Shown piece by piece: positions 7,232-12,933 of a stretch of 12,933 nt of DNA. The stretch is taken from NCBI GenBank assembly GCA_021804705.1, contig JAJZHC010000023.1, positions 1-12,933 of the forward strand, written 5' to 3'. This DNA comes from Pseudomonadota bacterium (GTDB lineage: Bacteria; Pseudomonadota; Gammaproteobacteria; Burkholderiales; Ferrovaceae). The notes beneath the pieces were generated by a model, which saw only the letters and a list, made by a program, of their open reading frames with translations, did not search any database and was not told the DNA's origin. Both the position numbers and the translations under genes were made by a program. Each line of letters starts with the position of its first letter. Position 1 is the first letter of the stretch.

Positions 7232-8891
7232 ACAGGCGCCGGATGGCCTGCAGGGCCCGTTCCGTCGCGGCGCGCCGGTAGTCCCACAGCGCCTCGTTGG
7301 TGGGCGGCTGGAGCACCATGGTGGCATTGGCTTCAAACAGCAGGATGTTGCCGTCCGCAGCCAGGCAGAAGTCCATGCCGAAATAATCCAGGTCGATGGC
7401 CTCCCCCACGGCAGTGAGGGTGGCCATGGCCCGAGCTCCCAGAAAACCGGCAGGGTCATTGAGAAAGGTCGCTTCTTCCGCGCGATAGTCCGCATTCCCG
7501 GCCATGTCCGAGCTGAAATAGTGCACCTTCCACTGGGAGGAGAGCGCGAGATGGATGGGCAACAGCTGTCCGCCGATGCGCATCATGCGGAACTTGCGAT
7601 ACAACCCGTCCGGTCCGCGGGCGTCGAGCCATTCGATGGCCAACGCCGCGGTGCCGGGCAATTCATCCAGGGCCTGTTGCAGTGATGCGGCTGTCTCAAC
7701 GCGCACGAAAAAATGCCCGCCATGAAACCCTGGCGCCCTCAGCAGCAGGGGAAAATGAAAACCGGAACGTTGCAGTTCATGTGCGACCTCAGTCGTCCCT
7801 GATGAGGCAAGCCTCATGATGCGCGGCATGACAAGACCCGGGATGTGGGCCAGGTACCGGGCGTGATCCTCACGTCTGGTGTGCAATACGCGCTGCGGCG
7901 GATTGATGAGCGGGGCGTGGCTGCGCGCGATGAATTGTTGCGCGCGACGCAGGCCCTCGGCACACCGGTCCGCGTCGCCGATGGCATTGAAAATCAGCGC
8001 GTGGGGGGGCAGCGGCATCCCGGGGTCCACGTACTCCATGGCCAGAATGGTGCTGTGAAAGCGGTTGCGGTCTACCAGAAAGCGCCAGGGAATGTTGCCC
8101 TCCTGGGCCGTAGCCAGGATCAGCAGGGGGGTGGGTTGCCCTCGACCCCGATAAGGCAGGATGGAGACGGGCTGTCGCCCAAACCCCTGCGACCGGTGCC
8201 AGGCTGCGCTGACCTCGTCGCCCTCGCGGCTGAAACAGGAGGCCAGCCCCTGGTGGGCTTCCGCCTGATCGGCACGGAGACGCAGGGCCTCCGTAAACTG
8301 CTGGCGGGCAGCTTCGAGGGCATTCTTGTGGAGCAGGACCTGACCCAGATTGATGCGCGCGGCCAGGTCTTTGGGGTGATACGTGGTGGCGGCAGTAAAA
8401 GCCGTTTCGGCTGCCGAAACATACCCCGTTTCAAACAGTAGGGTGCCCAGGTTGTTCCAGACCCCCAGATGCTGGGGGTCTGTCTTGAGCAGGTCGAGGT
8501 AGGTGGCTTGTGCTTCCTGCAGTGCTTCGGGTTGGCCTGAAGCGCAGAGCCAGTTGGCCAGGTTGAAGCGAATCGTGAAATTGTCGGGAGCAAGCGCCGC
8601 GGCCCTGCGGTGGTGGCGCCCAGCGGCCTCGAGGTTACCCTGTTTTTCCGCCAGCAGGGCAAGGTTGGCAAAGGCCGCCGCATTGCCCGGATCCAGCCTT
8701 GCGGCGTGCTGGTAATGTTCCAGTGCCTCGAGGGTACGCCCCGAGGCCGCCAGGGTGACGCCCAGGTTGAAATGGATGGACGCGTTGGGAGGCCCCAGGG
8801 CGATGGCCTGGCGCCAGAGCTGTTCTGCCTCGGCCGTCTGTCCCTGTTCTGCCGCGCGAATCGCGGCAAGATTGAGCAGCGTGGCGTCCAA
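7185..8891 (-). CDS. TPR-repeat protein with C-terminal ATP-grasp domain, substrate unknown
   Basis: About 568 residues in two parts. Residues 1-240 hold about seven tetratricopeptide repeats (for example ASIHFNLGVTLAASGRTLEA), a scaffold for binding proteins or peptides. Residues 255-568 form an ATP-grasp-like domain. It has FPLLLRAPGFHGGHFFVRV (380-398) where the nucleotide-binding Lys/Arg and glycine loop are expected (Arg385 replaces the usual Lys). DYFGMDF (502-508) and LFEANAT (518-524) supply the metal-binding Asp, Glu and Asn. ATP-grasp enzymes join a carboxylate to an amine or thiol through an acyl phosphate; the substrate here cannot be told. The open frame extends to 8996, but those extra residues are Pro/Ser/Arg/Cys-rich and lie inside aspS. 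The first sensible start is TTG 8891, 4 nt after the aspS stop, suggesting translational coupling. No ATG or GTG fits nearby, so the start is uncertain. The gene end overlaps uvrA tail to tail. Confidence 0.82.
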   Translation of the reverse strand: MDATLLNLAAIRAAEQGQTAEAEQLWRQAIALGPPNASIHFNLGVTLAASGRTLEALEHYQHAARLDPGNAAAFANLALLAEKQGNLEAAGRHHRRAAALAPDNFTIRFNLANWLCASGQPEALQEAQATYLDLLKTDPQHLGVWNNLGTLLFETGYVSAAETAFTAATTYHPKDLAARINLGQVLLHKNALEAARQQFTEALRLRADQAEAHQGLASCFSREGDEVSAAWHRSQGFGRQPVSILPYRGRGQPTPLLILATAQEGNIPWRFLVDRNRFHSTILAMEYVDPGMPLPPHALIFNAIGDADRCAEGLRRAQQFIARSHAPLINPPQRVLHTRREDHARYLAHIPGLVMPRIMRLASSGTTEVAHELQRSGFHFPLLLRAPGFHGGHFFVRVETAASLQQALDELPGTAALAIEWLDARGPDGLYRKFRMMRIGGQLLPIHLALSSQWKVHYFSSDMAGNADYRAEEATFLNDPAGFLGARAMATLTAVGEAIDLDYFGMDFCLAADGNILLFEANATMVLQPPTNEALWDYRRAATERALQAIRRLFIERSGSGPAASEMV

Positions 8892-8895
8892 TGGA

Positions 8896-10659
8896 TCAGC
8901 GCAGCTTGATGTGCAATTCCCGCAACTGCTTTTCGTCCACCGGACTGGGCGCCTGGGTGAGCAGGCATTGGGCGCGCTGGGTCTTGGGGAAGGCAATGAC
9001 GTCGCGAATATGTTCTGCCCCGGTCATCATGGCGGTGAGGCGATCCAGTCCAAAGGCGATGCCGCCATGGGGCGGTGCGCCGTACTGCAGGGCGTCGAGC
9101 AGGAAGCCAAATTTGGCGCGGGCCTCATCGGGCCCGATGTTGAGGGCGCGAAACACTTTGGATTGCACGTCCTCTCGATGGATACGCACCGAACCGCCGC
9201 CAATTTCCCAGCCGTTCAACACCACGTCGTAGGCCTTGGCAAAGGCCTTGGCGGGATCGGATTCGAGGAAGGCTTCATGGCCGTCCTTGGGCGCAGTAAA
9301 CGGATGGTGCAGCGCCACCCAGCGCTTGTCTTCATCGTCGTATTCGAACATGGGAAAGTCCACCACCCACAACGGCTTCCAGCCTCCGGTGGAGAACCCG
9401 CGCTCGTGTCCCAGCTTGACGCGCAGCGCTCCCAGGGCATCGTTGACCACCTTGGCGCGATCGGCGCCGAAGAAAATGAGGTCGCCGTTTTCGGCGCCGG
9501 TACGCTCCAGGATTTCGCGCAGTACCGGCTCGCTCAGAAACTTCACGATGGGAGACTGCAGTCCCTGATCGTTGGCCTGCGCCTTGTCGTTGACCTTGAT
9601 GTAAGCCAGGCCGCGGGCACCGTAAATGGCCACGAAGGTGGTGTAGTCATCGATTTCCTTGCGCGACAGCGAACCGCCACCGGGAATGCGCAACGCGGCC
9701 ACCCGTCCGTCCGCCAGGTCGGCGGCGCCGCGGAACACCTTGAAGTCCACGGTTTTCATGAGGTCGGTCAGTTCGGTGAATTCCAGCGGAATGCGCAGGT
9801 CTGGCTTGTCCGAGCCGTAACGCATCATGGCCTCGGTCCAGCTCATGCGCGGGAAGTTGGCGCCAAGATCTGCATCGATGGTTTTCTTGAACAGGTCGCG
9901 GACCAGGCCTTCCATCATGTCCATGATTTCATGTTCGGTGAGGAAGGAGGTTTCGATATCGATCTGGGTGAATTCAGGCTGGCGGTCTGCGCGCAGGTCT
10001 TCGTCGCGGAAACATTTGGTGATCTGGTAATAGCGATCGAAGCCTGACACCATCAACAGCTGTTTGAACAGTTGTGGCGATTGGGGCAGCGCAAAAAACT
10101 GACCGTGGTGCACCCGGCTGGGGACCAGGTAATCGCGCGCGCCCTCGGGCGTGGATTTCGTCAGCATGGGTGTTTCGATGTCGATGAAACCCAATGCGTC
10201 CAGATATTGACGCACGGACATGGCGGCCCGATAGCGCAGTATGAAGTTTTTCTGCATGGCCGGGCGGCGCAAATCCAGGTAGCGGTGTTCCAGGCGCACC
10301 TGCTCTGAAAGGTTGTCGTCGTCCAGCTGGAAGGGCGGGGGCAGCGACGGGTTGAGGATTTCGATAGACCCGGCCAGCACCTCGATTTCGCCGCTACGCA
10401 GGTTGGGGTTGATCGTCCCCTCGGGGCGGGGGCGCACGCGCCCGGTCACCTTGAGGACAAATTCACTGCGCACCCCTTCTGCAATCCGGAAGGTGTCCTG
10501 GTTGTCGGGGTCGGACACCACCTGGACGAGCCCCTCGCGGTCGCGCAGGTCGATGAAAATGACGCCACCATGGTCGCGTCGACGATGGGCCCAGCCCATC
10601 AGGGTTACGGTTTGGTCCAGATAGCGGCGATCTACAAGGCCGCAGTATTCAGTGCGCAT
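8896..10659 (-). CDS. aspS: Aspartyl-tRNA synthetase, probably non-discriminating (Asp/Asn)
   Basis: A 587-residue bacterial-type class IIb synthetase that charges tRNA with aspartate. The N-terminal anticodon-binding OB fold (about 1-105) is followed by the catalytic core. The core includes TPEGARDYLVPSR, FALPQSPQLFKQLLM, motif 2 FRDEDLRADRQPEFTQ (about 217-232), and motif 3 GIAFGLDRL (about 530-538). The bacterial insertion domain lies between motifs 2 and 3. Length is normal. His30 and Gly81 correspond to His31 and Gly82 of the Pseudomonas aeruginosa enzyme, which also charges tRNA-Asn; E. coli AspRS, which is specific, has Leu and Lys there. If so, Asn-tRNA would be finished by the amidotransferase GatCAB, not in this window. 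ATG 10659 gives the standard MRTEYCG start; the Shine-Dalgarno is weak. It follows the DUF502 gene by 27 nt and is followed at once by the TPR/ATP-grasp gene. Confidence 0.97.
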   Translation of the reverse strand: MRTEYCGLVDRRYLDQTVTLMGWAHRRRDHGGVIFIDLRDREGLVQVVSDPDNQDTFRIAEGVRSEFVLKVTGRVRPRPEGTINPNLRSGEIEVLAGSIEILNPSLPPPFQLDDDNLSEQVRLEHRYLDLRRPAMQKNFILRYRAAMSVRQYLDALGFIDIETPMLTKSTPEGARDYLVPSRVHHGQFFALPQSPQLFKQLLMVSGFDRYYQITKCFRDEDLRADRQPEFTQIDIETSFLTEHEIMDMMEGLVRDLFKKTIDADLGANFPRMSWTEAMMRYGSDKPDLRIPLEFTELTDLMKTVDFKVFRGAADLADGRVAALRIPGGGSLSRKEIDDYTTFVAIYGARGLAYIKVNDKAQANDQGLQSPIVKFLSEPVLREILERTGAENGDLIFFGADRAKVVNDALGALRVKLGHERGFSTGGWKPLWVVDFPMFEYDDEDKRWVALHHPFTAPKDGHEAFLESDPAKAFAKAYDVVLNGWEIGGGSVRIHREDVQSKVFRALNIGPDEARAKFGFLLDALQYGAPPHGGIAFGLDRLTAMMTGAEHIRDVIAFPKTQRAQCLLTQAPSPVDEKQLRELHIKLR

Positions 10660-10686
10660 GGTTCTGCAATCTCTGATAGGTTCGAT

Positions 10687-11292
10687 TCAAGAAGGCGGGT
10701 TATCGCTGGGCGTCGCCACGACGCCCATGGAAATGATGTGTTTCAGGGCGTCTTCCACCGAAATGTCCAGCTCGATGACGTCGCTGCACGGCACCATGAG
10801 AAAGAATCCCGAGGTGGGGTTGGGTGTCGTGGGGATGTACACGCTGACGTGCGGCGCTCCCAGCTTGTCGGCCACTTCGCCCGAGGGCATTCCGGTCTGG
10901 AAGGCCATGGCCCAGCTGTTGCCGTGGGGATAGCGGATCAGCAGCACCTTGCGGAAGGCTTGCCCCGAACCGGAAAACAGGGTATCGCTGACCTGCTTGA
11001 CGCCCGTGTAGATGCTGTTGACGACGGGAATGCGGCCAACGAGATCCTCACCCAGTTTGAGCAGGCGTCGCCCCAACAGGTTGGCGGCAACGATGCCCGT
11101 GGCCATGACGATCAGGAGGGCTACCAGTACGCCCAGTCCGGGGATGTGCATGCCGAACAGTGCCTCGGGGCGCAGGGAGGCGGGCAGCAAAAACAGGGTC
11201 TGGTCGAGCGTCTCCACGATGAGGCGCAACACCCAGACCGTGATGACGAGCGGGATCAGCACGACGATCCCGGTCAGAAAATAGCGCTTCAT
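10687..11292 (-). CDS. DUF502 family inner-membrane protein
   Basis: A 201-residue protein with two N-terminal membrane helices (about 5-26 and 52-73). The DUF502 hallmark GRIPVVNSIYTGVKQ (87-101) follows, then a soluble domain with a HVSVYIPTTPNPTSGFF stretch near residue 150. The family is widespread in bacteria and has no settled biochemical role. Its ATG shares one base with the stop of the upstream zinc-ribbon gene (TGATG), a typical sign of translational coupling. aspS follows 27 nt later. The zinc ribbon, DUF502, aspS order recurs in Betaproteobacteria, so this is a conserved operon and not a chance cluster. Family call is firm; function is open. Confidence 0.93.
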   Translation of the reverse strand: MKRYFLTGIVVLIPLVITVWVLRLIVETLDQTLFLLPASLRPEALFGMHIPGLGVLVALLIVMATGIVAANLLGRRLLKLGEDLVGRIPVVNSIYTGVKQVSDTLFSGSGQAFRKVLLIRYPHGNSWAMAFQTGMPSGEVADKLGAPHVSVYIPTTPNPTSGFFLMVPCSDVIELDISVEDALKHIISMGVVATPSDNPPS

Positions 11293-11606
11293 CAGGAAGC
11301 GACCGGAGGGGGGGCCGTCTCGGCTGGTTTGGACTCGGCAGACTGGGATGCGGGAGGAGCCGCTGCTGCGGGTTCAGTGGTTTTGGCGGGCTCCGTCTTG
11401 GGGGCTGGCGTGCTGGCGCCGGACCCTCCGCGGAAATCAGTGACGTACCACCCCGTACCCTTCAACTGAAAACCAGCTGCAGTGACCTTTTTGATGAGCG
11501 CAGACTGGCCACAGGACGGGCATTCCGTCCGGGGGGCATCAGAAATTTTTTGCAGGACTTCGATTTCCTTACCGCAAGCCTGACAGCGGTATTCATACAA
11601 AGGCAT
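11292..11606 (-). CDS. FmdB-type zinc-ribbon protein
   Basis: A 104-residue protein starting MPLYEYRCQACGKEIEVLQK, the classic FmdB/CxxC regulatory-protein start. Four cysteines in two CxxC pairs (Cys8/Cys11 and Cys29/Cys32) form one zinc ribbon. A TGWYVTDFR stretch (51-59) follows, common in proteobacterial members. The C-terminal 45 residues are a low-complexity Ala/Pro/Thr/Glu-rich tail and probably disordered. The family is named after a putative regulator of a formamidase gene, but its general role is not established. ATG 11606 has an excellent GGGAGG 6 nt upstream. It is the first gene of the operon with DUF502, aspS and the TPR/ATP-grasp gene, and its control region holds a 15-bp palindrome. 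Confidence 0.93.
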   Translation of the reverse strand: MPLYEYRCQACGKEIEVLQKISDAPRTECPSCGQSALIKKVTAAGFQLKGTGWYVTDFRGGSGASTPAPKTEPAKTTEPAAAAPPASQSAESKPAETAPPPVAS

Positions 11607-11632
11607 TGAAACCTCCCATAGACCTGAAATGA

Positions 11633-11662
11633 TAGCATATTATGCTAAATCAAGAGGTTGAA
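11633..11662 (-). promoter_or_regulatory. Promoter with perfect 15-bp palindrome upstream of the fmdB-DUF502-aspS operon
   Basis: TAGCATA (11633-11639), a central T, and TATGCTA (11641-11647) form a perfect 7-1-7 inverted repeat. Read on the minus strand, TTCAAC (11662-11657) and TATGCT (11639-11634) are 17 bp apart, a weak sigma-70 match whose -10 is the distal half of the palindrome. Transcription would then start near 11627, with a 20-nt leader that contains the strong GGGAGG. A palindrome over the -10 box is the usual geometry of a repressor operator. I do not recognise the regulator. Confidence 0.42.
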
Positions 11663-11754
11663 GGTTGTCAGTGGCCGGGGCTTCGAGGTTGGGGAACCTG
11701 CGCGCGCAAAACGTCTCTATTAACCTTCCTGCCGTTCATTTCGAGGAGTAGCAC

Positions 11755-12933
11755 ATGGTGCTGAAACGATGGGTCACCCTGGGGTTGTTGGTTGTGTCCT
11801 GCACGGTCCTGGCCGGGAACAAAATGCCGTTGCCTGCTGGCGTGACACAGGTCACGCAGGTGGAAGGCGTCACCGAATACCGCCTCGCCAACGGCATGCA
11901 GGTGTTGCTTGCCCCCGATCCCGGCAAGCCCACCACCACTGTCAACGTCACCTATCGCGTGGGCTCGCGCATGGAAAGCTATGGCGAAACCGGCATGGCC
12001 CATTTGCTGGAACATCTCATGTTCAAGGGCACGCCGCAGCACAAGGACATCACGGCCGAGCTGACGCGACGCGGGATGCGGCCTAACGGCACCACCTGGT
12101 TTGACCGTACCAATTACTTCGAATCCTTTGCGGCCTCGCAGTCCAACCTCGACTGGGCCTTGCGCATGGAGGCCGACCGCATGGTCCACTCGTTCATTGC
12201 GCGCAAGGATCTGGACAGCGAAATGACCGTGGTGCGCAACGAAATGGAAAGCGGGGAAAACGAGCCCAGCGAAGTGCTGATGGATAAGGTGATGGCCGCA
12301 GCTTTCCAGTGGCACAACTACGGCAAATCCACTATCGGTGCCCGCAGTGACGTGGAAAATGTCAGCATCCCCCGCCTGCAGGCTTTCTATCGCAAGTATT
12401 ACCAGCCGGATAATGCCACCCTCGTGGTGGCTGGCAGTTTTGATCCGTCCCAGACCCTGGCGCGCATTGCCGACACATTTGGAAAAATTCCCAAACCCAA
12501 ACGGGTACTCGAGCCCACCTATACGCTGGACCCTGTGCAGGATGGTGAGCGGCTGGTCACCTTGCGGCGTGTGGGCGACGTGCAGTATATCGAGGCCGCC
12601 TACCACGCGGTGGCAGCGGCAAGTCCTGACAGTGCTGCCTTTGAGGTGCTGGCCCAGGTGCTGGGAGACACGCCAGCAGGACGGTTGCACAAGGCCCTGG
12701 TGGAGACGGGGCTGGCCACGGCCACGGCAGCGGAATACTTCAACCTGGATGAGCCGGGGGTCATTTTCTTCCAGGCTGACGTGCGCAAGGACCAGCAGAT
12801 GGAACCTGTGCGCGAGGCCTTTCTCAAGACCCTCGAAGATCTGAAGTCCCGGCCGGTCACGGAGGAGGAAGTGAATCGGGCCCGCGCCAACCTGCTCAAC
12901 GGCATCGAGCTGACCTTCAACGACCCGGAAAAG
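11755..12933 (+). CDS. M16-family zinc metalloprotease (partial, C-terminus beyond window)
   Basis: The frame stays open for 393 codons from ATG 11755 to the window edge. It shows the inverted zinc motif HLLEH (83-87), and Glu163 in RNEMESGENE lies 76 residues after His87, the spacing of the third zinc ligand in M16 peptidases (pitrilysin / mitochondrial processing peptidase). The catalytic Glu86 is intact. FYRKYYQPDNATLVVAGSFD (211-230) is the usual close of the first M16 domain, and the second domain begins after about residue 255. The N-terminus has basic residues and a hydrophobic stretch, so export to the periplasm is likely. VVSC (13-16) fits a lipobox, but cleavage after VLA at 18-20 is also possible. 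GAGGAG (11743-11748) precedes the ATG by 6 nt. In proteobacteria such genes often sit beside a second M16 gene, which would be to the right. Confidence 0.95.
   Translation, partial: MVLKRWVTLGLLVVSCTVLAGNKMPLPAGVTQVTQVEGVTEYRLANGMQVLLAPDPGKPTTTVNVTYRVGSRMESYGETGMAHLLEHLMFKGTPQHKDITAELTRRGMRPNGTTWFDRTNYFESFAASQSNLDWALRMEADRMVHSFIARKDLDSEMTVVRNEMESGENEPSEVLMDKVMAAAFQWHNYGKSTIGARSDVENVSIPRLQAFYRKYYQPDNATLVVAGSFDPSQTLARIADTFGKIPKPKRVLEPTYTLDPVQDGERLVTLRRVGDVQYIEAAYHAVAAASPDSAAFEVLAQVLGDTPAGRLHKALVETGLATATAAEYFNLDEPGVIFFQADVRKDQQMEPVREAFLKTLEDLKSRPVTEEEVNRARANLLNGIELTFNDPEK

Noticed and set aside
5573..7495. Long minus-strand frames across uvrA (5573-6448 and 6572-7495)
   Set aside because: They are antisense shadows of the highly conserved uvrA and have no plausible protein features.
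8755..10047. 430-codon plus-strand frame
   Set aside because: It lies antisense to aspS and the start of the TPR gene, and is explained by the strong third-position G/C bias of those genes. aspS is unambiguous.
10570..11469. 299-codon plus-strand frame over the DUF502 gene
   Set aside because: It is an antisense shadow; the DUF502 and zinc-ribbon genes on the other strand explain this stretch.
11663..11723. A promoter for the M16 protease gene
   Set aside because: A TTGTCA and a TATTAA are visible, but their spacing is far too long for one promoter and neither has a fitting partner.
11668..12690. 340-codon minus-strand frame
   Set aside because: It is antisense to the M16 protease, whose zinc motif, signal sequence and ribosome site are all clear.

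Overview
The window is GC-rich chromosomal DNA with strong G/C bias at third codon positions. It reads as a Betaproteobacterium or close relative. Two gene neighbourhoods support this: uvrA divergent from an MFS gene that is followed by ssb, and an fmdB-type zinc ribbon gene followed by DUF502 and aspS. Both are familiar from Beta- and some Gammaproteobacteria. The taxon is inferred from gene order and protein character, not from a marker search. I see no tRNA, rRNA, CRISPR array, insertion sequence or phage gene.

Layout. Positions 1-1130 are on the minus strand: a membrane protein related to M48 peptidases whose zinc motif is destroyed, then a 186-bp spacer with two hairpins, then the start of a patatin/RssA-like phospholipase that runs off the left edge. 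A 244-bp divergent region holds a candidate promoter and a 16-codon leader ORF with a perfect Shine-Dalgarno. It leads into an MFS exporter (+, 1375-2586) that ends at a bidirectional terminator facing ssb. The ssb gene (-) sits 17 nt behind a second MFS gene (-). That pair diverges from uvrA (+, 4382-7231) across 74 bp that carries superimposed -10 elements.

uvrA converges with, and overlaps by 47 bp, a TPR/ATP-grasp protein of unknown substrate. This is the last gene of a minus-strand operon read as fmdB-like, DUF502, aspS, TPR/ATP-grasp. The operon's control region has a perfect 15-bp palindrome placed over the likely promoter. Diverging from it is an M16 zinc protease gene, truncated by the right edge at 393 codons; it begins at 11755.

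Most of the window is housekeeping: DNA repair (uvrA), single-strand DNA binding (ssb), tRNA charging (aspS) and transport. The parts that most deserve a second look are the TPR/ATP-grasp protein, the M48 pseudoprotease, the leader ORF ahead of the first MFS gene, the fmdB palindrome, and residues suggesting that AspRS is the non-discriminating type. I found no clear multi-gene novel system; the TPR/ATP-grasp protein is the best candidate for undescribed chemistry.
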